A stretch of DNA of 64,000 nucleotides from Rhodopirellula sp. GTDB lineage: Bacteria; Planctomycetota; Planctomycetia; Pirellulales; Pirellulaceae. Positions 46,226-54,995 of the stretch are shown here, in pieces. Position 1 is the first letter of the stretch. Every line of letters begins with the position of its first letter. Both the position numbers and the translations under genes were made by a program. Below the pieces are notes generated by a model. That model saw only the letters and a list, made by a program, of their open reading frames with translations, had not been told where the DNA came from and ran no database searches. The DNA is taken from contig NZHC01000141.1 in assembly GCA_002689655.1 (NCBI GenBank), positions 24,042 through 88,041 of the forward strand, in the 5' to 3' direction.

Positions 46226-47401
46226 TCATGGTTTGCTCTTGAACTGTCGTTCCCGTCTGAAGTCCGTTGGCGTGATTCCGAGTTCACGACGGAAAATTTC
46301 GCACATTCGGTTGGCAGTCTTGAATCCGACATCTCTCGCGATCTGTTCGAGCCGACGATCACTTTGGGCGAGTTCGCGTTTGGCTCGCTCAAGACGAACC
46401 CGTCTGATTTCGGTCGCGATAGGGGTATCAAGAAATTTTCGGAAACGCAATTGCAGGGTTCTTGTTTCGGCGTTCACCGCTCGAGACACGTCGTGCTGGC
46501 CAATCGGTCGATGGCTGTTGCGGGATATGTAATCCAATGCATCAGCAACGAGATTGTCCTTGACGGCATGGAAGTCAGTCGATTCGCGCACGACCAAGCC
46601 CGATGGAGATAGTGAAAGAGGCCGCTTGGGGGCAGTGCCACCGTCCATCAAATGCTGCAGCATTTTGGCGCATTGGTATCCGATTCGCTCATAGTTAAAT
46701 TCCATGCTGGTGATGGAAGGACTCGGATTTTCGCAAAGGTTTTCTTCGTTTTGACCAGCGATAATGGCAACGTCCTGCGGAACGCGCCAACCACGTTCGT
46801 GGCACATTTGCACGACCAGTCTGCCTAGATTCTCTCCTCCAATCATCACCCCAATGGGTAATTTCCATCGATCCATCCACACCTTTACAAGGTGTTTGGT
46901 TTTTCGCCAATGGCCGACGCTACGGGACGAACTTTGGGGTGAGTTGGCAGCGATGCAGTCATAACCTCGCTGCTCAATTAGTCGCCGGAACTGAACAAGT
47001 TCCATACGCTCACCTCGATTTTTGTAGGCTGTCATGGCAGCGAAGTTCGACAGGCCGCGTGACAGAAAGTGTTCAGCTTTGAGCTGACCGCTGGCGTCAA
47101 AATCAGGGAAGACACCAGGGAGTTTGTTCCAAACAGGGGAACTGGCCCACATGTTTACCACGGGGATACCTAGCCGTTTTGCTCGATCTGCCAAGTCGTG
47201 GTTTGCTCTGGCAATGACGCCATCGTACGGAATCGGTTTGCCTCGTCGCGCAGGGAGCGTGTCGTGTGCAAATTCATCGATAATGGAACGCCAGCCCTGC
47301 TCCTTCGCGAACTGTTGTGTTCCCGCGAAAGTGCTTGCATGGCGTTTGTAGGGCCACTGTAAATCCAGCATGATTGCGACGCGTTTACGTGCTTGAGCCA
47401 T
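46226..47401 (-). CDS. XylR-like transcriptional regulator (AraC HTH with sugar-binding domain)
   Basis: About 391 residues. The N-terminal 270 residues are a periplasmic-binding-protein-like ligand domain (ARKRVAIMLDLQWPYKRH at the start, PIGVMIGGENLG, VAIIAGQNEENLCENPSPSITS), as in XylR/LacI regulators. The C-terminal about 100 residues are an AraC-type double helix-turn-helix (VSRAVNAETRTLQLRFRKFL, IEQIARDVGFKTANRMCEIFRRELGITPTDFR in part). Planctomycetes carry many of these near glycan genes. The start could be the ATG at 47401 or one at 47422; neither has a good ribosome binding site. It is divergent from a secreted hydrolase, and the space between contains a 21-bp-spaced direct repeat that is probably its binding site. 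Confidence 0.88.
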   Translation of the reverse strand: MAQARKRVAIMLDLQWPYKRHASTFAGTQQFAKEQGWRSIIDEFAHDTLPARRGKPIPYDGVIARANHDLADRAKRLGIPVVNMWASSPVWNKLPGVFPDFDASGQLKAEHFLSRGLSNFAAMTAYKNRGERMELVQFRRLIEQRGYDCIAANSPQSSSRSVGHWRKTKHLVKVWMDRWKLPIGVMIGGENLGRLVVQMCHERGWRVPQDVAIIAGQNEENLCENPSPSITSMEFNYERIGYQCAKMLQHLMDGGTAPKRPLSLSPSGLVVRESTDFHAVKDNLVADALDYISRNSHRPIGQHDVSRAVNAETRTLQLRFRKFLDTPIATEIRRVRLERAKRELAQSDRRLEQIARDVGFKTANRMCEIFRRELGITPTDFRRERQFKSKP

Positions 47402-47549
47402 CCTCACTTTGTCCCATCGCATGAAGAGACAACTGACACGCAAAATATTTTCATTGGCCTGTGTGGCTGGAAAAGTAGTTGTGGGCGGAGAAGATGCCGC
47501 AAGGGTGTCGTTTGACAAAGCATTGCTAGGTTGCCCGCGAATTCAATGG

Positions 47550-47584
47550 GTGTGCAAAAACGGAAGGGGGGTGCGCAAAATCGG
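47550..47584 (+). promoter_or_regulatory. Direct-repeat operator, probable AraC/XylR-type binding site
   Basis: GTGTGCAAAAACGG at 47550-47563 and GTGCGCAAAATCGG at 47571-47584 are near-identical 14-bp copies in the same orientation, 21 bp apart, which is two helical turns and the classic spacing of AraC-family half-sites. A TACTAT sequence at 47598-47603 could be the -10 box; a 17-bp spacer would place the -35 within the second copy, as in AraC-type activation. The divergent neighbours are the XylR-like gene and the hydrolase at 47724. Confidence 0.72.
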
Positions 47585-47723
47585 TTTTCGAATTTGTTAC
47601 TATATCAGCTGGTAGGGAGGGCCGAGTGTAAGGTGTGTGGCTGGTGTACGCACCGACTATCCGTGGTTGTGCCTTTCAGGACGCTACCATTCATTTTTTT
47701 TTAGATTGGTTTTTTGTGCAGAG

Positions 47724-48554
47724 ATGTATGTGATGCGTTACACACCGATCAATCTGTGTTTTCGTGGCCGTTGGAATCTGATCGCCTTGCTCGCGACGGT
47801 TCTGTTTATGGGTTTCAGTTCGTGTTCGTGTCTCTGGGCGGCGGAGCGAGAGCAGTTTCAGATAGGTGAAAACGCCGCTTTTATGATCATGCCGCCGGCG
47901 TCACGTCGAGTGAAAGGTCCGACGCCGTGGGTATGGTACGCACCCACGCTCGGAAATCGGCATCCGAGTCAGGATGAGCAATGGATGATCGATCGGTTAC
48001 ATGCCGCAGGAATCGCACTGGCTGGAGTGGATGTTGGGGAGAGTTACGGAAGCCCGAAGGGAGTCAGGGTCTATCAAGAGTTTTATAGGGAGATGACAGC
48101 CAAACGTGGATGTAGTACCAAGCCTGTTTTGCTTGCACGCAGTCGTGGCGGTTTGATGCTTTACGGTTGGGCAGTTTCTCATGCTAATTGCGTTGCCGGA
48201 ATTGCGGGAATTTATCCCGTTTGTAATATCGCCAGTTACCCCGGTATCCAGAGGGCGGCACCCGCGTTCGATTTAACCCCTAATGAACTCAATGACTCGT
48301 TAGCGAAGTACAATCCTATCGACAACTTGCAGGCCCTCGCCATGGCTCGCGTCCCTGTATTTCACATTCAGGGTGATTCGGACAAGGTGGTGCCGCATGA
48401 GAAAAACTCGGGTCTGCTGGCTTCACGTTATCAAGCGTTAGGCGGACCTGTTGAGATTGAGGTGATTCCAGGCCAGGGGCACAACATGTGGCGTGGGTGG
48501 TTCGAGTCAGACACGCTTACGCAGTTCATGATTAAGCGGGCACTGGGAAAATGA
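47724..48554 (+). CDS. Secreted alpha/beta hydrolase
   Basis: A 276-residue protein with an N-terminal signal peptide (hydrophobic core about residues 20-34, ending LWAAE). The fold is an alpha/beta hydrolase: PWVWYAPTLG, GIALAGVDVGES, VLLARSRGGLML with the nucleophile elbow A-R-S-R-G-G, the acid strand VPVFHIQGDSDKVVPHE and the histidine in PGQGHNMW. The arginines flanking the serine are unusual for esterases and recall glycan-associated hydrolases of this type. It probably cleaves an ester in a glycan or natural product. The direct-repeat operator upstream suggests it is regulated by the divergent XylR-like protein. ATG at 47733 is an alternative start. Confidence 0.82.
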   Translation: MYVMRYTPINLCFRGRWNLIALLATVLFMGFSSCSCLWAAEREQFQIGENAAFMIMPPASRRVKGPTPWVWYAPTLGNRHPSQDEQWMIDRLHAAGIALAGVDVGESYGSPKGVRVYQEFYREMTAKRGCSTKPVLLARSRGGLMLYGWAVSHANCVAGIAGIYPVCNIASYPGIQRAAPAFDLTPNELNDSLAKYNPIDNLQALAMARVPVFHIQGDSDKVVPHEKNSGLLASRYQALGGPVEIEVIPGQGHNMWRGWFESDTLTQFMIKRALGK

Positions 48555-48616
48555 AGCCCGGGACGGGTGGCGGCGTGGAGTGTGACGGTGCGATTGTTGA
48601 TGAGTGCTGGTTCATG

Positions 48617-48849
48617 CATTTGGCAGAGCAGGTGAAAAGTTTCCGTGACTCCATTGTGAGTCGCAAAACACCTGCTCCGACTTCAGAAGTGATGTTTCAT
48701 CGGTCGACATCGGTCACCTTAGTAATATCACGATCCGGTAGAATCGAAAGGGAAACTGGGATGCGGAAGTTCAGAGCATTCGAGGCGATGCGACAGCGAA
48801 CGCGATGGTCGCGGGTAACTTCCGTAAGGCATACGAGATCGAACTGCAT
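48617..48849 (+). pseudogene. Decayed C-terminus of a Gfo/Idh/MocA-family oxidoreductase
   Basis: In one frame the sequence reads HLAEQVKSFRDSIVSRKTP and then MFHRSTSV; from 48712, shifted by one frame, it continues GHLSNITIR, an in-frame TAG stop at 48739-48741, then WDAEVQSIRGDATANAM and KAYEIEL. Read together this matches the conserved tail of planctomycete Gfo/Idh/MocA dehydrogenases (HxxNFLDCVxSRKxP, HRSxxxxHLxNI, WDxExExIxGDxxAN). A frameshift and a stop show it is a remnant, and the N-terminal dinucleotide-binding part is absent between this and the hydrolase gene. Confidence 0.75.
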
Positions 48850-48870
48850 TCGCTTGCCGAGGAGCTTCGA

Positions 48871-50121
48871 TCAGTTGACGACAATGTTCACGGCTTGAAT
48901 TGCCGCGTGTCCTGACTTTCGGAAGGGACGGGGCATCGGTTGGGCGTGTTGATTGTTATCAACGGTGCGACAACGAATGATGTATTTTCCCGGTTTCAAT
49001 CCGGGGTGGAGGGTCGCCCAATGGGCTTTGGTCAGTCGGATTGGCCATTGCTCTGGCATCCCGCTGACATCGAAGCCGTCTGTGGGGAGAACGATTTTTC
49101 CGTCCGGTAAATCACCCCCCCACTCTTTCGGTGGACCGAGGATCTTAGCGTCACGCCATGGTGCGGTCTCGAAGTACTTATCTCCCTCAGGCAATGGAGT
49201 GTCCTTCGGGTGAATCCAAACCTGAACCTTGTTCAGACCCGCCTGTCCCACCTGAGCCCAGCCGGTCAGCGCGATGGGAGCATTAGCCGCGTAATTGGCG
49301 TTTGTCGGAAACAAATTGCAGAACGTTTTAATGGGACTGTCCAGATCATTGTTCTGTTTCGCGTACGTGTCGTTTGCGTGAGGAATATTGGAGAGCACAA
49401 TACGGTTGAGCCATTTGATGCTTTTGAAGCCGTAGGCTTCCGGCACTACCATTCGGACTGGACCGCCCCGTTCGGACGTCAACCAGTGACCGTTCAATTT
49501 GTAGCATACGATCACAGGCGGCAGGTCGACGGGGTCTTCCAAGATGCGATTGACCGACAGAGAACTGCGGAATAGCTGGCTTGGATCTTCGTTGTGATAG
49601 CCGTTGTAGAACACTCGCCGTAAATTATTAACGGGTTGAGTCATCCACACGAGTTTCCGAAGGGGAACCCCTTCCCAGATGCCCATTCCTAACGGGCACC
49701 CGATGTTTAAACAGGACATGACTTTGGGAAAACGGACTGCGTGGGTTTTTCCGATTTCGATTAACTGATTGAAGTCCAGAGCTGTACCAGTCTGTTTTTT
49801 TAATGGATTTCGGAGGCGAGAGGGAGCATCGTCGTCGCTAACGATTTCCAGCTTCCACGTTGCTCGAGTCAGTCCCACCTCCTTTTTGGCGGACTCGGGA
49901 AGTTGATGTGGAAGTGGGGTCCCTCGGGAAATATCCCGGAATTCATCTTGTCGGGTCAGCCAGGATTCGATGCCGTTGATCGCTTCGTCAAGGCTCTGGT
50001 TGTTGTTATCCCCTTGTCCTAGCAACGGATGCGATTCCATCGCAATGATGCCAGCCAGTCCGCATTGCATGAAGAACCGGCGAGTCTTACGACGATGGGC
50101 CGCCAGTATTTCTGGGGTCAT
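48871..50121 (-). CDS. Molybdopterin-dependent oxidoreductase (sulfite oxidase fold), Tat-exported
   Basis: A 416-residue protein. The N-terminus has a twin-arginine motif (KTRRFFMQCGLAG). The oxidoreductase molybdopterin-binding domain follows: VMSCLNIGCPLGMGIWEGVPLRKLV provides the likely Mo-coordinating cysteine (in SCLNIG), then YNGYHNEDP and LTSERGGPVRMVVPEAYGFKSIKWLNRI, typical of the sulfite oxidase superfamily. The C-terminal about 120 residues are the dimerisation-like domain (ALTGWAQVGQAGLNKVQVWI, TKAHWATLHPGLKPGKYIIRCRT). It probably oxidises or reduces a small sulfur or other oxyanion in the periplasm. The frame continues upstream to 50241 via GTG, but the ATG at 50121 has GAGG seven bases upstream and starts just before the Tat signal. 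Confidence 0.9.
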   Translation of the reverse strand: MTPEILAAHRRKTRRFFMQCGLAGIIAMESHPLLGQGDNNNQSLDEAINGIESWLTRQDEFRDISRGTPLPHQLPESAKKEVGLTRATWKLEIVSDDDAPSRLRNPLKKQTGTALDFNQLIEIGKTHAVRFPKVMSCLNIGCPLGMGIWEGVPLRKLVWMTQPVNNLRRVFYNGYHNEDPSQLFRSSLSVNRILEDPVDLPPVIVCYKLNGHWLTSERGGPVRMVVPEAYGFKSIKWLNRIVLSNIPHANDTYAKQNNDLDSPIKTFCNLFPTNANYAANAPIALTGWAQVGQAGLNKVQVWIHPKDTPLPEGDKYFETAPWRDAKILGPPKEWGGDLPDGKIVLPTDGFDVSGMPEQWPIRLTKAHWATLHPGLKPGKYIIRCRTVDNNQHAQPMPRPFRKSGHAAIQAVNIVVN

Positions 50122-50277
50122 GAGGAACCTCGTTGGTAAATCGGCGATGAAAGCGTCGGGTTGATTTGTAGAGGTGGTAGGGAGGGTGATGGACTCGTTG
50201 GGGACGAGTTGGAACAAACAGGGTGAGTTTCGTGTGTTCACACATTGCGCGCTGACGCAATCGATGGCATTGGCACG

Positions 50278-51843
50278 CTACTTTGTATTTTTGCGTTGTT
50301 GTGCTGGGGAACCCGATTTATTAAGCGCCTGTTTTTTTTTCTTCGGGGTTTTCCAGAGATTAATTTGGTCGATGTCGTTCGTTGCATTCCGGCCAGACGT
50401 GCTTCGCCCACTCTCAACATCTTTCTTCAGTTGAGCAAGAAGCTCGTTGACGACTTTTGGCTTCTGTTCGTGGAGGTTGCGTTGCTCGCCGATGTCAGCA
50501 CTCATGTCATAGAGTTGAACCGCAGGGGCTGTACTGGGCATCTCGCCTTCTTTGGGAGAAGTCCAGCCTCCCGAGCCTCTCGCGAGCAGCAGTTTCCACT
50601 TACCACGGCGATACGCGAAGTGGCCACTGAAAGAGTGGTGGATGACGCCGTTGCGAGTTGACTTGATTTGTTTGCCGTGCAGCGCTGGAAGAAAACTGAC
50701 ACTGTCCTCTGCAGCCCCGGGGGGAAGCGGTTGATGGGTTATCTCTGCCAAGCTTGCAAACAGGTCGGTGTGGCAAATGAGTTGGTCGCAAACGGTACCG
50801 GGGCTAACCTTTCCTGGCCAACGGACGATGAACGGAAGTCGGTGCCCTCCGTCCCACAGGTCGGCTTTTGATCCTCGCAAGTGTGCGCTCACTCTGTGGC
50901 CCTTGTCAGCCAAATTCTTGATATCTGCAGCTTTTGAGCATCCGTTGTCGCTTGTGAAGATCAGGAGCGTATTGTGCAGTTTCCCGTTCTTGTTGAGTGC
51001 GGCAGTGATTTCTCCTAGCACGTTATCTGTTTGCATGACGAAATCGCCATACGATCCCAACCCACTCTTTCCCTGCCACTTGGGGCTTGGGACGATGGGT
51101 GTGTGTGGTGAACCAAGTGGCACATACAGAAAGAATGGTTTTGGATTTCCCGTGCGTGATGCTATGTACTCCACTGATTTGCGAGTCAGTCGTGGCAACA
51201 TGTTGATGACTTCGTCATGTTCGATGACACGTTCATCTTCGATCACTGCCTCCATATTGCGAGCGTGGTGAAACCCGTGGAAGTAATCAAAACCGCGGTG
51301 GATGGGGCCATCGGGAATGTTCGCTCCGACGGGCGGCGTCTTGTTTTCTTTTCGCGTATAGGCGACGTTGGTTTCAGGGTTAAGATACTGGAAATCCAAG
51401 TGCCACTTGCCAATGATTGCTGTGTGATAGCCAGCCTTTTTTAGGAACGATGCTATGGTTGGGCGCTCGGCGTCGATCAAACACGGAGCAAAACCTGTGA
51501 CAACTCCTTTTTGAAGGCGTGTCCGCCAACTGTATCTCCCGGTGAGTAATCCGTAGCGAGTAGGTGTACACACAGATGACCCCGAGTGAGCATCGGTAAA
51601 AGCCATTCCTTGAGCTGCAAGTTGATCAGCGTGTGGAGTGGGTATTTTACTGGTTGCAGGTGCGAGGCACTGGACGTCGCCGTAACCTAGATCGTCACAC
51701 ATCACATAAATGATGTTCGGAAGCTCCGCTGCAGTAGCGTTAGGCACGAGAAACGCAGCAAGGGCGACAGCAAAGTTGGCGTTGAGGTAGCTTGTCAAAC
51801 GCCCCGGTGCTTGGTGGCGTCTGGATTTTCTGATGCTTTTCAT
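50278..51843 (-). CDS. Sulfatase with CTPTR motif (arylsulfatase-like)
   Basis: A 521-residue sulfatase with a long basic N-terminus and signal segment (hydrophobic core about residues 22-38). Landmarks: IIYVMCDDLGYGDVQC with the metal-binding Asp pair, the formylglycine motif CTPTRYGLLTGRY with C92, HTAIIGKWHLDFQ, PFFLYVPLGSPHTPIVPS and TSDNGCS. This is the canonical C-x-P-x-R motif. The C-terminal 40 residues are unusually lysine-rich (PKKKKQA). It lies 56 bases downstream of an acetyl-esterase-like gene on the same strand, so the two probably form an operon for a sulfated and acylated glycan. Confidence 0.92.
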   Translation of the reverse strand: MKSIRKSRRHQAPGRLTSYLNANFAVALAAFLVPNATAAELPNIIYVMCDDLGYGDVQCLAPATSKIPTPHADQLAAQGMAFTDAHSGSSVCTPTRYGLLTGRYSWRTRLQKGVVTGFAPCLIDAERPTIASFLKKAGYHTAIIGKWHLDFQYLNPETNVAYTRKENKTPPVGANIPDGPIHRGFDYFHGFHHARNMEAVIEDERVIEHDEVINMLPRLTRKSVEYIASRTGNPKPFFLYVPLGSPHTPIVPSPKWQGKSGLGSYGDFVMQTDNVLGEITAALNKNGKLHNTLLIFTSDNGCSKAADIKNLADKGHRVSAHLRGSKADLWDGGHRLPFIVRWPGKVSPGTVCDQLICHTDLFASLAEITHQPLPPGAAEDSVSFLPALHGKQIKSTRNGVIHHSFSGHFAYRRGKWKLLLARGSGGWTSPKEGEMPSTAPAVQLYDMSADIGEQRNLHEQKPKVVNELLAQLKKDVESGRSTSGRNATNDIDQINLWKTPKKKKQALNKSGSPAQQRKNTK

Positions 51844-51899
51844 TGGGAGTGCCGCGTTATGAATATGATGGCTGCTCTGAAGAATTCTGATCACGGAAC

Positions 51900-52820
51900 C
51901 TAGGGCGACTTTTTGTTGGTCTTGAGTAGTGAGGTGAGCGTTTCGTCGTCGACGGGGCCTTCTAGCCAGTCGAGAGATTGCAAAAATTTGTCCATCCTTT
52001 TGACCGTGTCGAGAAAGGCAGTTGGGTTTTTACTCTCGTTGAAGAAACCGTGTGGTTGGCCATCGTAGATCCATAACTCTGACTGAATACCCAGCTCTTT
52101 CAAACCCGCATCAAATTGCTCAGCGGTTGATACGGGTATCAAGTTGTCGGAAGAGCCCAGGAACACGATTGTGGGGGGATCGTCTTTGCTGAGGTTGTGT
52201 GCAGGGGAAATGCTGGGGAACCATTTTGTAACTCGACTATGTCCGTAACCTTTCGGGCCATTGTCGTAGACGGGGTTAAACAGTAGCAGAGCATTCGATT
52301 TGGAACTAATGCCTGAATTCTTGTCGTTTGGATCGTCAAGGCCATCGCATATGCCTGTTGAAGCGGCGACGTGACCACCAGCAGAACCGCCCCCGGCGGC
52401 GATGCGGGAAGGGTCAATGCCCAATCGAGCTGCATTTGTTCGGACCCAACGGATTGCCGACTTACCATCGGCAACGCAGGCATCGGGCTGCGTATTTTGT
52501 CGAGTCTTCACTCGGTAGTCAGCTACAAAACTCACGATGCCTCGTGAGGCAAGATAGCGTGCCTGCTGCTCGAATTGCGAGACAGTGCCCCCGTTCCAAG
52601 CACCACCAAAGAAGAACACAACGGCGGGTTGCTCCCTCTCCGTTGTTTGTGGTGGGTCAAATCGGTAAATCCACAGTTTGTCTCCAGATGCTTCTTTATA
52701 AACCTCAGCAACGCAGCCGTGTTTAAAATCGTACTTGGTCGTCTTTCCATGGGAACATGTGATAAGACTCAAAGCAATGAATGCGGCCGTGGATAGTCTG
52801 GTGATCATGGGGGATTTCAT
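51900..52820 (-). CDS. Secreted alpha/beta hydrolase, acetyl esterase/BD-FAE type
   Basis: A 306-residue protein with a signal peptide (about residues 1-25). It has the HSL/BD-FAE pattern: FFFGGAWNGGT as oxyanion region (in place of HGGG), the nucleophile elbow GGGSAGGHVAAS, the acid in FLGSSDNLIP and the catalytic histidine in YDGQPHGFFN. Such enzymes remove acetyl or feruloyl-type esters from glycans. It is upstream of a sulfatase on the same strand with a 56-base gap, which supports a joint role in polysaccharide deacylation and desulfation. A second ATG at 52808 is possible. Confidence 0.88.
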   Translation of the reverse strand: MKSPMITRLSTAAFIALSLITCSHGKTTKYDFKHGCVAEVYKEASGDKLWIYRFDPPQTTEREQPAVVFFFGGAWNGGTVSQFEQQARYLASRGIVSFVADYRVKTRQNTQPDACVADGKSAIRWVRTNAARLGIDPSRIAAGGGSAGGHVAASTGICDGLDDPNDKNSGISSKSNALLLFNPVYDNGPKGYGHSRVTKWFPSISPAHNLSKDDPPTIVFLGSSDNLIPVSTAEQFDAGLKELGIQSELWIYDGQPHGFFNESKNPTAFLDTVKRMDKFLQSLDWLEGPVDDETLTSLLKTNKKSP

Positions 52821-52860
52821 GAGGCGTGTGCGGGTGTGGGAAGGAGTGTCAGGGGCGGTG

Positions 52861-52897
52861 GGGGCTGCTCGGGGCTGCTCGGGGCAGCAGAGCAGCC
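52861..52897. repeat. GGGGCTGCTC tandem repeat with hairpin
   Basis: Two exact copies of GGGGCTGCTC (52861-52880) followed by a partial GGGGCAGCAG. The second copy can pair with GAGCAGCC (52873-52880 with 52890-52897, 8-bp GC-rich stem). It lies between two minus-strand genes and could act as a weak terminator for the upstream hydrolase, but no T run follows. Confidence 0.6.
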
Positions 52898-53024
52898 GGC
52901 CCTACTATAGCCGACCTCCATAAATCAGCTATCCGCCCATGGCTGTAAAGAATGGGACTAGAGCAGTGTGGGAAAGCTCCAGCGCGTGTTGGATCAGAAT
53001 ATCACGCATGCATGAGTCAGTAGC

Positions 53025-54812
53025 TTAAGGTTCTGCGGCCTGCTCCAGAGTCCAACTGGTCATTCGTCGCAGGGGGATAAGGTTGAAGGTTTCTTCGAGG
53101 GTTGCGTATTCATTTGGAAGCCCAGTGATGCATTGTTGGAAGAGATGGTTTAGCCCGGGATAAACATTGATCTCAACGTGCAAATTACCCCCTGTTTGTA
53201 ACGTATCACGGATCGCGGTAAGGTTCAGCACAGCATCCACTTGTAGGTCTTTCGTGCCGTTGATTGCGAGAACGGGACATTTCAGCTCAGCAAGGGCTTG
53301 TTTCGGATCAAGTCTGAGAAAGGTTCTTAACCACGGTGATGCCTGTTGGGCCACAGCGGCTTGACTCGTTTCGATGATCCGCAATAGATCAGGTTGATCG
53401 TCACCGAGTGCTGTTCGAATTTGTTCCGCGACTGATTCAGCGTCTGGATTTTCTTCGTCTCGGATGATGGTGAGGATAATCTTCTGAATCTGCTTTTGCA
53501 CGGCGATTCTTTGCTCGGCAACTCCTTGGGCTCGCATAAGCAGAGGGCCTTGGCTGAGGATGATCTGTTTCCCATCAATGCCGGGTGCAGCCATCAGAAT
53601 CACAAACTTCACGTGACGGTTTCGGACCGCAATCATGGGAGCAAGCAAGCCGCCTTCGCTGTGCCCACAGATTCCTAGTGGCACGTCACGCAGTTCCTCT
53701 TGTTTATGAAGGAACTTGAAGGCCGCCTCCGCGTCATTAGCGAGGTCGAGCGAAGTGGCTGTCGAAAAATCACCCGTCGATTTACCGACGCCCCGATCGT
53801 CATATCTGAGTGTTGCAATGCCCTGTCTCGCAAAGTGGTCAGCAATCACCAGGAACGGCTTGTGGTCAAAAATGGTTTCATCCCGGTCTTGGGGCCCAGA
53901 ACCCGTGACGAGGATCATTCCGGCCTTTGGTTTTCCGGCGGGAAGCGTAAGGGTGCCGGCAAGTGTGACGGTTGTGTCCGGGCTCGCAATCTTGAGCTGC
54001 TGAGTTGTGTAGGGAAAAGGTGCTTTGGGCGTTTGTGGTCTCCGTCGTTTTGATGGGGTAAGTGTCCGAAATTCGGAGATGTTTTCGTGCTGGGTCAGCG
54101 TCAAATCAAGCGATGCAAATCCTTGGCTCCACTTGCCCTTTAGTGTCAATTTTTGGTCACCTGAGTAATGACCATCGAACACGCCTTGGACACCTGGAAC
54201 GCGGAAGATGACGTTGCCCTGTTGGTTGACTTCTTTAGTGGCCACAAAGCCTCCTGCTTTTTGAGAGACACTGTTGAAGTACAGCTTGCCCGATTCCAGC
54301 TCGACGAATGCGACGTCGATTTTCTGTACGATCGCGTTCAAAGTTCCTGTCAGCAAGGTTTTGACGTGTCGCTTGGGGACCGCTGCAACCCTCTTCAAAG
54401 ACAGCGGGAGCTGTTGTCCACGCTGCGTCCATGTGCCCGTGCTCTTGGTAGCTTTGTGGGTCAAGGTGGATTTGTAGGTGGCAAAGGTACGCGGTAACGC
54501 AAAACTGAGCATAGAATCTGAGCGACGTACTTTTGTTAGGGCAAAGGTTTGGTTTCCCTCGTCGAGGCTACGCAACCTTCCTGTATTAGCTTGGTTAGCT
54601 GTGTCGAATTCAACAACGAACCTGAAATCGCGGTTGGGGGTGTTCAGCACGCCGAACCACAATTCAGGTTGGGTTCTTGCGTTGGGTGTCTGTTGGGCAC
54701 CGGCTTGTGTCACTCTGGGAGTCTGCGTGTCTTGGCCGTTAAGAACTGATAACGGAAAGAGGACTACAAAGGCGATAGATGCTGGAATGACTAACTTTGT
54801 AGAATGGAGCAT
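53025..54812 (-). CDS. Secreted serine hydrolase (alpha/beta, dienelactone/aminopeptidase-like)
   Basis: A 595-residue protein with a signal peptide (about residues 1-26, ending LNGQD). Residues 30-240 form beta-rich, repeat-like segments (ELWFGVLNTPNRDFRFVVEF, STGTWTQRGQQLPLSL, LKGKWSQGFASLDLTLTQ) similar to the N-terminal domains of S9/S33-type extracellular hydrolases. The catalytic domain begins near 275: GMILVTGSGPQDRDE, LRYDDRGVGKSTGDF, nucleophile elbow GHSEGG, acid in INGTKDLQVD and histidine in PGLNHLFQ. Such proteins are often annotated as serine aminopeptidases or esterases. The substrate is not evident. It is separated from the downstream esterase gene by about 200 bases. Confidence 0.88.
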   Translation of the reverse strand: MLHSTKLVIPASIAFVVLFPLSVLNGQDTQTPRVTQAGAQQTPNARTQPELWFGVLNTPNRDFRFVVEFDTANQANTGRLRSLDEGNQTFALTKVRRSDSMLSFALPRTFATYKSTLTHKATKSTGTWTQRGQQLPLSLKRVAAVPKRHVKTLLTGTLNAIVQKIDVAFVELESGKLYFNSVSQKAGGFVATKEVNQQGNVIFRVPGVQGVFDGHYSGDQKLTLKGKWSQGFASLDLTLTQHENISEFRTLTPSKRRRPQTPKAPFPYTTQQLKIASPDTTVTLAGTLTLPAGKPKAGMILVTGSGPQDRDETIFDHKPFLVIADHFARQGIATLRYDDRGVGKSTGDFSTATSLDLANDAEAAFKFLHKQEELRDVPLGICGHSEGGLLAPMIAVRNRHVKFVILMAAPGIDGKQIILSQGPLLMRAQGVAEQRIAVQKQIQKIILTIIRDEENPDAESVAEQIRTALGDDQPDLLRIIETSQAAVAQQASPWLRTFLRLDPKQALAELKCPVLAINGTKDLQVDAVLNLTAIRDTLQTGGNLHVEINVYPGLNHLFQQCITGLPNEYATLEETFNLIPLRRMTSWTLEQAAEP

Positions 54813-54924
54813 GACGTTTCCGCATCAGAAAAGGTTAGTGCTGGATGCGGGTCAGTGTGGCTGATGTCGATAGGGCCTGCACACCTCATCGAGAAAGGTT
54901 GCGACGTAGATCCCATAAACCCAT

Positions 54925-54950
54925 AAAAAACGGGAGAGAAGTTTCTCCCG
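54925..54950 (-). terminator. Intrinsic terminator of the pseudopilin unit
   Basis: On the minus strand, CGGGAGA and TCTCCCG form a perfect 7-bp stem around a six-base loop (54931-54950), followed by six T (54925-54930). It lies 46 bases after the stop of the DUF1559 gene. Confidence 0.92.
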
Positions 54951-54995
54951 CTTGGGCAAATGTGTCGCGACATCCACGTCGGACTCCGGGTTAGC

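Noticed and set aside
52861..52897. GC-rich hairpin as an intrinsic terminator
   Set aside because: No T run on either side, so only listed as a repeat.
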